Shown: positions 16,173-26,079, counted from the first letter of the stretch. The stretch is 64,000 nucleotides of DNA from CAZCBX01 sp964497185 (GCA_964497185.1 CAZCBX010000002.1:62001-126000), one strand, 5' to 3'. The notes: generated by a model not told the origin, from the letters alone. Program-made: numbers and translations.

Positions 16173-16559
16173 ATGGGAACTAAAATGAGTAAAGAAGAAT
16201 TGGTTCAGTTTATCGAATCAATGTCCGTATTGGAACTTAAAGAATTGGTAGAGACGTTGGAAGAACATTTCGGCGTATCTGCTGCTCCTGTTGCTGTTGC
16301 TGGCGGTGCTGCCCCAGCTGGTGGTGATGCAGGTGCTGCTGCTGAGAAAACAGACTTCACCGTTATGTTGAAAGCAGTGGGCGACAAAAAAATCCAGGTT
16401 ATCAAAGCCGTACGTGCGATCACTGGCTTGGGTTTGAAAGAAGCCAAAGAGCTTGTTGATGGAGCTCCCAAAGCCATCAAAGAAAACGTTGCAAAAGAAG
16501 AAGCTGAAAAAATGAAAGCCGATCTTGAAACCGAAGGCGCTGAAGTAGAGCTCGCTTAA
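16173..16559 (+). CDS. rplL: 50S ribosomal protein L7/L12
   Basis: This is the stalk protein that recruits translational GTPases. At 128 residues it has the dimerising N-terminal domain (EELVQFIESMSVLELKELVETLEEHFGV), an Ala/Gly/Pro hinge at about 44-62, and the C-terminal domain with TDFTVMLKAVGDKKIQVIKAVRAITGLGLKEAKELVDGAP. GGAGG is eight bases before ATG 16173; an in-frame TTG at 16158 would overlap that ribosome site. A strong hairpin follows before rpoB. Confidence 0.98.
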   Translation: MGTKMSKEELVQFIESMSVLELKELVETLEEHFGVSAAPVAVAGGAAPAGGDAGAAAEKTDFTVMLKAVGDKKIQVIKAVRAITGLGLKEAKELVDGAPKAIKENVAKEEAEKMKADLETEGAEVELA

Positions 16560-16625
16560 GGTAGGATCGCTTTTATTTTAATGCACCCTTCGATTGATAT
16601 ACGTATTGTAACTTTATTCCCTTTA

Positions 16626-16656
16626 TGCAGGGCAAAACAGTTGTTTTTGTCCTGCA
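16626..16656 (+). promoter_or_regulatory. Hairpin in the rplL-rpoB spacer
   Basis: TGCAGGGCAAAAC pairs with GTTTTTGTCCTGCA around an AGTT loop (13 pairs, one G-U, one bulged T). It stands in the 194-base rplL-rpoB gap, where Escherichia coli has a partial terminator and an RNase III site. A role in lowering rpoBC relative to rplL is inferred from position. Confidence 0.55.
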
Positions 16657-16753
16657 TATGCGCTCGTCTGCAGTTTTGCAGGGGCAGGGGGTTGTTTTTG
16701 CATACCAATACCAATCTACTGACTTATAACCTTTTTGGAAAAGGAGCCATGTA

Positions 16754-19700
16754 ATGGCATCGACAATCATCAGTCACATGAAACGCCCGCGTAGAAATTT
16801 TGCGAAAATTCGCAAAGTTATTGATGTGCCCAATCTAATGGACATTCAACGCAAATCTTATGAAACTTTTCTGCAGGCAGAAGTGCCAGCAGGCGAGCGA
16901 AATGGAACAGGGCTTGATGGTGTATTCAAGTCGGTTTTTCCAATTAAAGATTACAACGAAACAGCTTCGCTTGAGTACGTTGGCTACAAAATGGAAGCGC
17001 CAAAATATGACGTGGATGAATGTGTAAAAAAAGGTTTGACCTATTCATGCCCTTTGCGTGTTGTGGTTCGTTTGATTGTTTGGGACAGCAACAACCCAGA
17101 TGATCCAGGCGCCATCCGTGATGTAAAAGAGCAAGAAGTTTACTTTGGTGAAATTCCTTTGATGACCACCAACGGTACCTTTATTGTCAACGGCACCGAG
17201 CGTGTGGTTGTAAGTCAATTGCACCGTAGCCCTGGCGTGTTTTTCTTTTCAGAAAAAAGCGAAACAGCGTCTCGAAGCAACATTCTCTACTCTGCAAGAA
17301 TTCTACCGTACCGCGGTTCATGGTTGGACTTCGAATACGATCATCGCGACATCATCAATGTTCGAATCGACCGTCGTCGTAAGATGCCTGTGACCATTTT
17401 GCTCAAAGCATTGGGATGCACCGAAGAGGAAATTCTAGACCACTTTTACTCAGCGGAAGAATTCACCTTTGGCAGCGGTAAAAAAATCACCAAAAAAGTC
17501 AATCCTGAATTGTTGGTCGGTCAAAAAGTCTCCAAAGACATTGTGGACCCCAAAGGCAAAAAAGTATTGGTCAAAGAAGGTCGAAAAATCACCAAATTTT
17601 CACTTCGAAAAATTGAAGAAGCCAAAATCAAAGAAATTGAAGTCGAGCTGCATGACCTTATTGGTCGCGTCGCATCACGCGACATTGTGGATCCCAAAAC
17701 CGGCGAAGTGGTGTTGGGCATCAATCAGGTTTTCTCTGAAGAAACCTATGAAACCATTTTAGAAAAGAAAATTAAGAAAATCGAGCTTCTATTTATCGAC
17801 GGCATCAACGTCAATCCTGGTATTCGCAATGCCATGTTGGCAGACAAAATTGCCAACAGCGAAGAAGCTTTGATGGAAATTTGCGCACGTTTGCGCCCGG
17901 GCGATCCTCCAACGTTGGAAACCGCCACCGCATTTTTTGAAAACTTGTTTTTCAACCCAGAGCGCTATGACTTATCCGAAGTCGGCCGTTTAAAAATCAA
18001 TCACAAATATGGTTTTGATACGTCTCTTGAAACCCGCACGCTGGAAAAAGAAGACATCATGGCCACTGTGAAATACCTTGCCGATCTAAAGGATGGCAAA
18101 GGGGTTGTGGATGACATCGATCACTTGGGCAATCGTCGGGTTCGCAGTGTGGGTGAGCTGGTTGAAATTCAGTACCGCATTGGTTTGGTTCGCATGGAGA
18201 AAGCCATTCGCGAACGCATGACCCTGCAAGATCTTGAAACATTGATGCCGCACGAGTTGGTCAACTCCAAACCAGTGCAAGCCGTGTTAAAAGAGTTTTT
18301 TGGTTCAAGTCAGTTATCCCAATTCATGGATCAAACCAATCCATTGTCCTCGGTTACGCACAAACGTCGTTTGTCTGCATTGGGACCGGGCGGTTTGACC
18401 CGCGATCGCGCTGGTTTTGAAGTTCGTGATGTGCACACCACACACTATGGCCGTATTTGTCCGGTTGAAACACCTGAGGGTCCAAACATTGGTTTGATCA
18501 CCTCGCTTTCAACCTACGCCCGCGTCAATGACCACGGTTTTATTGATACGCCTTATCGTGTGGTTAAAAACGGCAAAGTCACCGATGAAGTTATTTTTCT
18601 AACCGCATTGGAAGAAGAAGGGCACATTATTGCTCAGGCCAACGCGGTGTTGGACAACAAAGGTAAATTTGAATCTGAGTTGGTTTCTGCCCGTAAACAA
18701 GGCGAATACATCACCGTTGATCCTGCTCAAATCACACTGATGGATGTGTCACCAAACCAGTTGGTTTCTGTGGCCGCATCGTTGGTGCCATTTTTGGAAA
18801 ACGATGATGCCAACCGTGCCTTGATGGGTTCAAACATGCAGCGTCAAGCTGTGCCCTTGTTGATCCCTCAGGCGCCCATTGTTGGTACAGGCATCGAAGA
18901 AATTGTAGCCCGTGATTCTGGCTCCTCTTTGGTGGCGCGTCACGATGGTGTGGTTGAAAGCGTCGATGCCAGCCGCATTGTGGTGAAAACCAAAGGCAGT
19001 GCCAAACAAGGCTCGCAAATCGATATTTACAATTTGATTAAATATCAACGTTCCAACCAGGGTTCTTGCATCAACCAACGAATTTTGGTTCGCAAAGGCG
19101 ACAAAATTTCTGCAGGCGATGTCATTGCCGATGGCCCCTCCACCTCCAAAGGTGAATTGGCACTCGGACGAAACATGATTGTCGCGTTTATGCCATGGAA
19201 TGGTTACAACTATGAAGATTCCATTCTTTTGTCAGAGCGTTTGGTCAAAGACGATGTCTTTACCTCCGTGCACATTGAATCATTTGAAGTCATGGCACGC
19301 GATACCAAACTGGGCAAAGAAGAATTGACCCGAGACATTCCCAATATGAGTGAAGAAGGTCTCAAAGACTTAGACGAGGCCGGCATCATTCGCATTGGTG
19401 CCGAAGTTAGTCCTGGCGATATCTTGGTGGGTAAAATCACCCCCAAAGGTGAAACCCAACTTTCACCGGAAGAAAAGCTATTGCGCGCCATTTTTGGTGA
19501 CAAAGCAGGTGATGTAAAAGATACGTCACTTCGCGTGCCACCAGGCTGTCGCGGTACGGTGATCGATGCCCATGTATTTTGCCGTGATGGTGTGGACAAA
19601 GATTCTCGTCACAAAGAAATTGAAGAAGAATCTGTACGCAACTTGTTGCAAGATCAAGAAGATCAAGTCAAAATCATTCGCGAAACAGCGTATGACAACA

Positions 19701-20911
19701 TCCGCGGGTTGCTTAAAAACAAAGTAGCTTCCGTGGCGGTTGAAGATGGCGAAGGCAACAAAATTGCCAAAAAAGGTGACAAGCTCACCGAAGCCATTTT
19801 GAAACAAGTGCCCAACAACCAACTTCGGTCCATCTCTTTAAAAGACGATGAAAAAACCGAAGAAGAAGTAGCCGGCGTACTTGCGCAGCTCAAAGACCAA
19901 ATGTCGTTTATTAAAACTGTGTTCAGTGAAAAAATTGAACGCATGAAATCAGGCGATGAGCTATTGCCCGGCGTCATCAAAATGGTGCGCGTATTTGTGG
20001 CCATCAAACGCAAGATTTCAGTCGGTGATAAAATGGCTGGTCGACACGGAAACAAAGGTGTTGTTTCGAAGTTGGTGCCTGTAGAGGATATGCCATACTT
20101 GGAAGACGGAACACCAGTTGATGTTGTTTTGAACCCATTGGGTGTACCATCTCGAATGAACGTAGGGCAAATCTTAGAAACCCATTTAGGATGGGCCGGC
20201 TTGCGTTTGGGCAACAAGATCCAAAAAATGGTGGATGACCAGTACAGCCCAGATAAAATCCGTGAATTTTTCAAGAAGAGCTATCACAGCGATCTTCATG
20301 AAATGATTGATGGCATGTCCGACAAAGATGTGATTAGCGCTGCGGCTCAAATCAGCAAAGAGGGTGTGCACATGGCAACACCAGTCTTTGACGGTGCCAA
20401 TGACGTAGACATCAAAGAGCTGTTAGAAACAGCTGATGAAGATACCTCCGGACAGTCTCGTTTGTATGACGGCCGCACAGGTGAAAAGTTCATGAACGAT
20501 GTTACCGTCGGTGTGATGTACATGTTGAAACTACACCATCTGGTGGATGATAAAATTCATGCACGGTCCATCGGACCATACTCACTTGTCACGCAACAGC
20601 CCCTGGGTGGTAAAGCTCAGTTCGGTGGTCAGCGTCTCGGTGAGATGGAGGTTTGGGCACTGGAAGCATACGGTGCAGCGCATGCGTTGCAAGAGTTTCT
20701 CACTGTGAAATCTGACGATATCACGGGTCGAACTCAAATGTATGAAGCCATTGTAAAAGGCGAAAACCGTCTGGATTGTGGTATTCCCGAGTCGTTTAAC
20801 GTATTAACCAAAGAGTTAAAAGCGTTGGGCTTGGACATCCGATTGCTGGAAAAGCAAGACATGGAAGCACTGCAAAGCCAAATGGCCCAAGCGCAGCAAG
20901 CGGATGCATAA
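16754..20911 (+). CDS. rpoB: DNA-directed RNA polymerase subunit beta
   Basis: This is the catalytic-centre half of RNA polymerase and the target of rifampicin. The 1385-residue product has the protrusion/lobe, the rifampicin-pocket region GSSQLSQFMDQTNPLSSVTHKRRLSALGPGGLTRDRAGFEVRDVH (near residues 515-560, split by me into recognisable blocks), KRKISVGDKMAGRHGNKGVVS and the C-terminal QQPLGGKAQFGGQRLGEMEVWALEAYGAAH. The Gln, Asp, His, Arg and Ser residues usually mutated in rifampicin resistance look wild type. AAGGAG precedes the ATG. Length is close to that in Deltaproteobacteria. rpoC follows after 34 bases. Confidence 0.99.
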   Translation: MASTIISHMKRPRRNFAKIRKVIDVPNLMDIQRKSYETFLQAEVPAGERNGTGLDGVFKSVFPIKDYNETASLEYVGYKMEAPKYDVDECVKKGLTYSCPLRVVVRLIVWDSNNPDDPGAIRDVKEQEVYFGEIPLMTTNGTFIVNGTERVVVSQLHRSPGVFFFSEKSETASRSNILYSARILPYRGSWLDFEYDHRDIINVRIDRRRKMPVTILLKALGCTEEEILDHFYSAEEFTFGSGKKITKKVNPELLVGQKVSKDIVDPKGKKVLVKEGRKITKFSLRKIEEAKIKEIEVELHDLIGRVASRDIVDPKTGEVVLGINQVFSEETYETILEKKIKKIELLFIDGINVNPGIRNAMLADKIANSEEALMEICARLRPGDPPTLETATAFFENLFFNPERYDLSEVGRLKINHKYGFDTSLETRTLEKEDIMATVKYLADLKDGKGVVDDIDHLGNRRVRSVGELVEIQYRIGLVRMEKAIRERMTLQDLETLMPHELVNSKPVQAVLKEFFGSSQLSQFMDQTNPLSSVTHKRRLSALGPGGLTRDRAGFEVRDVHTTHYGRICPVETPEGPNIGLITSLSTYARVNDHGFIDTPYRVVKNGKVTDEVIFLTALEEEGHIIAQANAVLDNKGKFESELVSARKQGEYITVDPAQITLMDVSPNQLVSVAASLVPFLENDDANRALMGSNMQRQAVPLLIPQAPIVGTGIEEIVARDSGSSLVARHDGVVESVDASRIVVKTKGSAKQGSQIDIYNLIKYQRSNQGSCINQRILVRKGDKISAGDVIADGPSTSKGELALGRNMIVAFMPWNGYNYEDSILLSERLVKDDVFTSVHIESFEVMARDTKLGKEELTRDIPNMSEEGLKDLDEAGIIRIGAEVSPGDILVGKITPKGETQLSPEEKLLRAIFGDKAGDVKDTSLRVPPGCRGTVIDAHVFCRDGVDKDSRHKEIEEESVRNLLQDQEDQVKIIRETAYDNIRGLLKNKVASVAVEDGEGNKIAKKGDKLTEAILKQVPNNQLRSISLKDDEKTEEEVAGVLAQLKDQMSFIKTVFSEKIERMKSGDELLPGVIKMVRVFVAIKRKISVGDKMAGRHGNKGVVSKLVPVEDMPYLEDGTPVDVVLNPLGVPSRMNVGQILETHLGWAGLRLGNKIQKMVDDQYSPDKIREFFKKSYHSDLHEMIDGMSDKDVISAAAQISKEGVHMATPVFDGANDVDIKELLETADEDTSGQSRLYDGRTGEKFMNDVTVGVMYMLKLHHLVDDKIHARSIGPYSLVTQQPLGGKAQFGGQRLGEMEVWALEAYGAAHALQEFLTVKSDDITGRTQMYEAIVKGENRLDCGIPESFNVLTKELKALGLDIRLLEKQDMEALQSQMAQAQQADA

Positions 20912-20945
20912 ACATTTTTTTAATGGATAAGCCAAGGATAAAGCT

Positions 20946-23900
20946 ATGAGCATGGAAAACATTTTTACATTCTTTGAAAAACCAAAGGATCCACTATCGT
21001 TCGAAGCCATTCAGGTGATGTTGGCATCACCCGAAAAAACAATGGAATGGTCTTTTGGTGAAATCAAAAAACCCGAAACCATCAATTACCGTACGTTCAA
21101 ACCAGAACGGGATGGTCTTTTCTGTGCCAAAACCTTTGGTCCTGTAAAAGATTACGAATGCATCTGCGGCAAATACAAGCGCATGAAGCACCGTGGTATT
21201 GTGTGTGAAAAATGTGGTGTTGAGGTCATTGAATCCAAAGTTCGACGTGACCGCATGGGCCATATCCAATTGGCGTGTCCTGTTTCGCACATTTGGTTTT
21301 TAAAATCATTGCCAAGCCGAATTGGTAACTTGTTGGATGTCACGCTTAAAGACATGGAGCGCGTCATTTATTTTGAAGCTTTTATTGTGATTGAGCCAGG
21401 CGCAACTGATTTAGAAGTGGCGCAAATCCTCAGTGAAGAAGAGTATTACGAAGCACTTGAAACGTATGGCGAAGATGCCTTTCATGCGGACATGGGTGCG
21501 GAAGCTGTTCGAGAAATTTTATCAGAATTAAACTTGGATGACCTTGCGGCAGACCTAAAAGAAGAAGCCGAAGCCACCAAATCTGAAATCAAGAAAAAGA
21601 AAATTGCCAAGCGCCTGAAAGTGGTACAAGCCTTCCGTGATTCCGGCAATCGACCCGAGTGGATGATCATGACGGTGTTGCCTGTGTTGCCTCCAGACTT
21701 GCGTCCGTTGGTGCCCTTGGATGGCGGTCGTTTTGCGACTTCCGACTTGAATGATTTGTATCGCCGCGTGATCAATCGTAACAATCGTTTGCGCCGCTTG
21801 ATGGAGCTTAATGCGCCATCCATCATTGTACGCAATGAAAAACGCATGCTTCAAGAAGCCGTGGATGCTTTGTTTGATAACGGTCGTCGTGGTCGTGCCA
21901 TTACAGGTACCAATAAACGCCCCTTGAAATCTTTGTCCGACATGATCAAAGGTAAGCAAGGACGTTTCCGACAAAATCTATTGGGTAAACGTGTGGATTA
22001 CTCGGGTCGTTCCGTCATCGTGGTGGGCCCAGAACTGCGTTTGCATCAGTGTGGTCTACCCAAAACCATGGCTTTGGAACTTTTCAAACCTTTTATCTAC
22101 AGCAAATTGGAAGAAAAAGGCTTGGTGTCAACCGTCAAAGCCGCCAAAAAAATGGTGGAAGAAAAAACAGACCATGTGTGGGACGTATTGGCCGAAGTGG
22201 TGCGCGAGCATCCAGTGATGCTCAACCGAGCACCAACATTGCACCGATTGGGCATTCAGGCATTTGAACCTGTCTTGATCGAAGGCAAAGCCATCCGTTT
22301 GCATCCATTGGTTTGTGCAGCGTTCAACGCGGATTTTGATGGTGACCAAATGGCCGTTCACGTGCCTTTGTCTGTGGAAGCACAGGTAGAAGCGCGTGTG
22401 TTGATGATGTCCACCAACAACATTTTGTCGCCAGCCAATGGTAAACCGGTCATCATTCCTTCGCAGGACATTGTTTTGGGACTTTATTATCTAACCCGTG
22501 AGCGCATTGGTGCCAAAGGCGAAGGTAAAATGTTTTCTTCGCCACGCGAAGTGCAAATGGCGTTGGATGCCGGCAAAGTCGAAGAGCACACCAAAATCAA
22601 GGTGCGCATCAAAGGCGAAATGCACGATACCACTGTGGGCCGCGTGATGTTTTATGACATCGTGCCCGACAAAATTCCTTTTAAAATGATCAACAAAACC
22701 ATGGATAAAAAATCCTTGGCTGACTTGATTGACAAGGCCTACCGAATTTGTGACCAAAAAGACACCATCTTGTTGGCCGATTCTTTAAAGAACCTTGGGT
22801 TTTCGTTTTCCACCAAAGCAGGCATTTCTATTTGCATGGATGACATGATGATTCCAGAAAGCAAATACAAGCTGATCGAAGATGGAAACAGCGAAGTAGC
22901 CAAAATTGAACAGCAGTACACCGATGGTTTGATTACCTACGGTGAGCGCTACAACAAAGTGGTGGATACCTGGGCGCAAATTGCTGAGCAAATTGCCAAA
23001 GAAATGATGAAAGAAATTGGTCAAGAAGAGATCACCAATGAAGAAGGCAAAAAAGAAAAAATTGCCAGCTTCAACTCGATCTTTATGATGGCCGATTCTG
23101 GTGCTCGTGGTTCTGCACAGCAGCTGCGTCAGCTAGCTGGGATGCGAGGTCTTATGGCCAAACCATCGGGCGAAATCATTGAAACCCCCATCACTGCAAA
23201 CTTTAAAGAAGGCTTAACGGTACAACAATACTTTATTTCGACCCACGGGGCGCGAAAAGGTCTTGCCGATACAGCGCTGAAAACTGCAAACTCAGGATAC
23301 CTGACCCGTCGTTTGGTGGATGTGGCCCAAGACGCCATCATCACGGAATACGACTGCAAAACCCTCGACGGCATCGACGCGACACCATTGATTGAAGGTG
23401 GTGAAGTGGTTGAAACCTTGGGTGATCGCATTTTGGGTCGCGTCGCACTCGAAGACGTGATTGATCCCATCACCGATCAAGTCATTGTTCCAGCCAACGT
23501 AGAAATCGATGAAAAATACATGGCGGCGGTTGAAGATTCAGGCGTTGAAAAAGTGCGCATTCGAAGCGTACTGACCTGTCAAACCCGACGTGGTATTTGT
23601 ACACTTTGTTATGGTCGTGATTTATCACGAGGCCGTATGGTCAACGTGGGCGAAACCGTCGGCGTGATTGCGGCGCAGTCCATTGGTGAGCCAGGCACAC
23701 AGCTGACCATGCGTACTTTCCACGTGGGTGGTACCGCAACCCGTCGTGCTGAGCAGTCCACCTTGGAAAGCCGCAACGAAGGTCGTATCAAATATCTCGA
23801 CGTATTGACCGTAAAAAATGAACAAGGTCTACTGACAGTGACCAATCGAAATGGTCAAATCGCCATCACCGATGCCACCGGCAGAGAAAAAGAAAAGTAT

Positions 23901-25112
23901 CCGATTGCCTACGGCGCGCAGCTTCGTTTCGAAGAGGGCGCCAGCGTCAAAGCCGGCACTGTCATCGCTGAATGGGATCCGTATACCATTCCAATCATCA
24001 CTGAAACCGGCGGAACCGTAAAATACGGTGACATGGTTGAGGGCAACACCATTCAGGATCAGGTCGACCCTGTCACCGGCTTGTCCAGTAAAGTGGTGAT
24101 TCAAGGTCGTGACCCCGATCTGCGTCCAAGCATCAGCTTGCTGGATGACAAAGGCCAACCCTTGAAACTGCGTACTGGTTCAGATGCAACGTATCTGTTG
24201 CCAGTAGACGCCATTGTGGTTGTAGGAGACGGACAAACCGTACCTCCAGGCGGCATTGTGGCCAAAATTCCACGCGAAACCACCAAAACCAAAGACATCA
24301 CGGGTGGTTTGCCACGGGTAGCAGAGCTATTTGAAGCCCGTAAACCAAAAGAAATTGCCGTGATTTCCGAAATTGACGGCGTGGTTTCTTTTGGCAAGGA
24401 CACCAAAGGCAAACGAAAAGTCGTGGTGACACCCGAAGTCGGACAAGAACGCGAGTACTTGATCCCCAAAGGCAAGCATATTTCTGTGTTGGAAGGCGAC
24501 ATTGTTCGTGCAGGTGAAGCCCTGATGGACGGTGCTTCCAACCCACATGATATTTTGCGTGTGCTGGGGGAAAAAGAGCTGGCCAAGTATCTCTTGGATG
24601 AAGTTCAGGAAGTGTATCGTTTGCAAGGTGTAAAAATCAACGACAAGCACATCGAGACCATTGTTCGTCAGATGTTGCGCAAAGTCATGATTTCCAACCC
24701 AGGGGATACAAGCTTCTTGGCAGGTGAAACCGCCGATAAAGCCGTATTCTTGGAAGAAAACGAACGCGTGAAAAAGATCAAAGGCAAGCCCGCAACGGCA
24801 GAACCTCTCTTGTTGGGGATCACCAAAGCGTCGCTTTCCACAGAATCCTTTATTTCTGCGGCATCGTTCCAAGAGACCACCAAAGTCTTTACGGAAGCTT
24901 CCATCAACGGACGCATCGACCACTTGCGTGGCCTGAAAGAGAATATCGTCATGGGCCGCTTGATCCCAGCCGGAACTGGCTTCAAGCACTACCGTGACCT
25001 TGGTCTCCACGTCAACATGGAAGACGCACCCGAAGATGCTTCAGCTGAGGACTACAGTGGTGAAGGTGTCGAGTCCATGATTCAAATGGATCCCGTAACC
25101 GACCACGCCTAA
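20946..25112 (+). CDS. rpoC: DNA-directed RNA polymerase subunit beta'
   Basis: The 1388-residue partner of RpoB carries the catalytic Mg site NADFDGDQMAVHVPL. The N-terminal zinc ribbon reads CICGKYKRMKHRGIVCEKCG; a second cysteine cluster is CQTRRGICTLCYGRDL. The bridge-helix and trigger-loop region (GEPGTQLTMRTFHVGGT) and the C-terminal QETTKVFTEASINGRIDHLRGLKENIVMGRLIPAGTGF are intact. The 20-residue C-terminal tail is acidic. Start at ATG 20946 with AAGGAT upstream; a second ATG two codons later is also possible. It is followed by a palindrome and then a strong terminator that ends this operon. Confidence 0.99.
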   Translation: MSMENIFTFFEKPKDPLSFEAIQVMLASPEKTMEWSFGEIKKPETINYRTFKPERDGLFCAKTFGPVKDYECICGKYKRMKHRGIVCEKCGVEVIESKVRRDRMGHIQLACPVSHIWFLKSLPSRIGNLLDVTLKDMERVIYFEAFIVIEPGATDLEVAQILSEEEYYEALETYGEDAFHADMGAEAVREILSELNLDDLAADLKEEAEATKSEIKKKKIAKRLKVVQAFRDSGNRPEWMIMTVLPVLPPDLRPLVPLDGGRFATSDLNDLYRRVINRNNRLRRLMELNAPSIIVRNEKRMLQEAVDALFDNGRRGRAITGTNKRPLKSLSDMIKGKQGRFRQNLLGKRVDYSGRSVIVVGPELRLHQCGLPKTMALELFKPFIYSKLEEKGLVSTVKAAKKMVEEKTDHVWDVLAEVVREHPVMLNRAPTLHRLGIQAFEPVLIEGKAIRLHPLVCAAFNADFDGDQMAVHVPLSVEAQVEARVLMMSTNNILSPANGKPVIIPSQDIVLGLYYLTRERIGAKGEGKMFSSPREVQMALDAGKVEEHTKIKVRIKGEMHDTTVGRVMFYDIVPDKIPFKMINKTMDKKSLADLIDKAYRICDQKDTILLADSLKNLGFSFSTKAGISICMDDMMIPESKYKLIEDGNSEVAKIEQQYTDGLITYGERYNKVVDTWAQIAEQIAKEMMKEIGQEEITNEEGKKEKIASFNSIFMMADSGARGSAQQLRQLAGMRGLMAKPSGEIIETPITANFKEGLTVQQYFISTHGARKGLADTALKTANSGYLTRRLVDVAQDAIITEYDCKTLDGIDATPLIEGGEVVETLGDRILGRVALEDVIDPITDQVIVPANVEIDEKYMAAVEDSGVEKVRIRSVLTCQTRRGICTLCYGRDLSRGRMVNVGETVGVIAAQSIGEPGTQLTMRTFHVGGTATRRAEQSTLESRNEGRIKYLDVLTVKNEQGLLTVTNRNGQIAITDATGREKEKYPIAYGAQLRFEEGASVKAGTVIAEWDPYTIPIITETGGTVKYGDMVEGNTIQDQVDPVTGLSSKVVIQGRDPDLRPSISLLDDKGQPLKLRTGSDATYLLPVDAIVVVGDGQTVPPGGIVAKIPRETTKTKDITGGLPRVAELFEARKPKEIAVISEIDGVVSFGKDTKGKRKVVVTPEVGQEREYLIPKGKHISVLEGDIVRAGEALMDGASNPHDILRVLGEKELAKYLLDEVQEVYRLQGVKINDKHIETIVRQMLRKVMISNPGDTSFLAGETADKAVFLEENERVKKIKGKPATAEPLLLGITKASLSTESFISAASFQETTKVFTEASINGRIDHLRGLKENIVMGRLIPAGTGFKHYRDLGLHVNMEDAPEDASAEDYSGEGVESMIQMDPVTDHA

Positions 25113-25120
25113 AATTGAAT

Positions 25121-25150
25121 GAGGGGACATACCTTCAGGTGTGTCCCCTC
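25121..25150. repeat. GGGGAC palindrome, REP-like, after rpoC
   Basis: A 30-base near-perfect palindrome runs from GAGGGGACATACCT to its complement ending in TGTCCCCTC, with a two-base centre. It begins eight bases after the rpoC stop and shares the GGGGACA/TGTCCCC arms with 7341-7374. It lacks a following T-run; the true terminator is 60 bases further on. Confidence 0.7.
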
Positions 25151-25210
25151 ATCCTTATCCCCATAGCCGGTCAGCAGCCCCACACATGTCCTTTCATCCT
25201 TATCTTAAAA

Positions 25211-25250
25211 AAAGGGAGCAAGTTTTTAGCTTGCTCCCTTTGTTTATTTT
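25211..25250 (+). terminator. Rho-independent terminator of the rpoBC operon
   Basis: AAAGGGAGCAAG (25211-25222) and CTTGCTCCCTTT (25230-25241) form a perfect 12-base stem with a TTTTTAG loop, followed by TGTTTATTTT. The A-rich left flank makes it potentially bidirectional, so it could also stop transcripts from the minus-strand lipoprotein gene. Confidence 0.9.
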
Positions 25251-25377
25251 AGAAAAAACATACAATTTTAATAAGTTAGAAGGCTTTTACGGATAACAAT
25301 AAGAAACCAACCCAGGCTGCACATCAAATGGGCACCTGTTGCCTTGAATTCTCAAATAAAAGATAAAAAAAGCTCGG

Positions 25378-25602
25378 CTATTGATCCAAGCAAACGTTCA
25401 GATCATAATTGCAGGCTTTGGTGCAGTTTTTGAAGTCGTCGCCGGTTTTGTATTCGCATGCCTGCGTACAGTCATCAAAAGATGCGCTGCATTCTTTGGT
25501 CATTTTTCGGGTATCTTCCGATGCTTTCTTACCTGTATTGATTTTAAGGCTGCAGGCTGAGAAAGACAGCGCAATGGCGATCATTAAAAGACTATTTTTC
25601 AT
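25378..25602 (-). CDS. Small lipoprotein with symmetric twin CX3C motif
   Basis: This 74-residue protein has a short signal peptide (MKNSLLMIAIALSFSAC) with a plausible lipobox Cys at C17. The mature part has six further cysteines in mirror order: C38-x6-C45-x3-C49-x10-C60-x3-C64-x6-C71. Twin CX3C spacing is characteristic of disulfide-linked helical hairpins, so the mature domain may be two antiparallel helices. I chose ATG 25602 because GGGAG precedes it; an ATG seven codons upstream lacks one. It stands alone between the rpoBC and str operons. Function unknown. Confidence 0.72.
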   Translation of the reverse strand: MKNSLLMIAIALSFSACSLKINTGKKASEDTRKMTKECSASFDDCTQACEYKTGDDFKNCTKACNYDLNVCLDQ

Positions 25603-25796
25603 TATAGAGCTCCCATTCATCATTCTTTTTAATTGTATGGATTTTTATCAACAAATCAAGATATTTACCCGCTCTGAGTCGCTGCGATATTTTTTTAATT
25701 TTTAGCAAGGGATGGTGATAGGGCCATGTTCAAGTCCCCTAGCTATCAGAGGTCAAAAAAAAAGCAGTTTTTTTAGATTTCAAAGTGCTTTAGGGG

Positions 25797-25825
25797 TTGA
25801 CAAGATGCAGGAAATTTTCTATTGT
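25797..25825 (+). promoter_or_regulatory. Sigma-70-like promoter upstream of rpsL
   Basis: A perfect TTGACA (25797-25802), a 17-base spacer and TATTGT (25820-25825). It is the best promoter match in the gap and probably drives the long ribosomal protein operon. Confidence 0.6.
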
Positions 25826-25922
25826 CCGGCAACTTGTTTGGTTTACCGCAAGGTACATCCAAGTGTTGCGATAAGTAGCTTAACGGTTTCTATGTGCATT
25901 TGCTGGCACAGCCTTAAGTGAA

Positions 25923-25940
25923 GATAAAACATCTGGTCTT
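25923..25940 (+). repeat. 18-base direct repeat, copy 1, rpsL leader
   Basis: GATAAAACATCTGGTCTT differs from the copy at 26062 in two positions. An ATGAGAAAAC block follows 10 bases later; a GTGAGAAAAA block follows copy 2 too, though at a greater distance. Confidence 0.55.
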
Positions 25941-26061
25941 TTCATTCAACATGAGAAAACAGGTGAAACCATAACGGATTATAAGGTTAAGTAGCGATTG
26001 CTACAGGAGGCCTTTTCTTGATCTGGACGCCAGCTGCGTAAGTACATTGCGCTTAAAGGAT

Positions 26062-26079
26062 GATAAAGCATCTGGGCTT
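26062..26079 (+). repeat. 18-base direct repeat, copy 2, rpsL leader
   Basis: GATAAAGCATCTGGGCTT lies 139 bases after copy 1 and 50 bases before the rpsL ATG. Being inside the transcribed leader, it could be an RNA or DNA recognition site; see the matching finding. Confidence 0.55.

Noticed and set aside
24327..25010. Long antisense frame within rpoC (227 codons), and similar ones in rpoB and fusA
   Set aside because: These are shadows of strongly conserved genes, caused by codon bias; they have no start signals or known families.
25121..25150. Palindrome after rpoC as the operon terminator
   Set aside because: No T-run follows, the same arms recur at non-terminator sites, and a textbook terminator lies at 25211-25250.
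25712..25921. Open frame of 69 codons upstream of rpsL
   Set aside because: It spans the best promoter of the region and lacks a ribosome site; more likely leader DNA.
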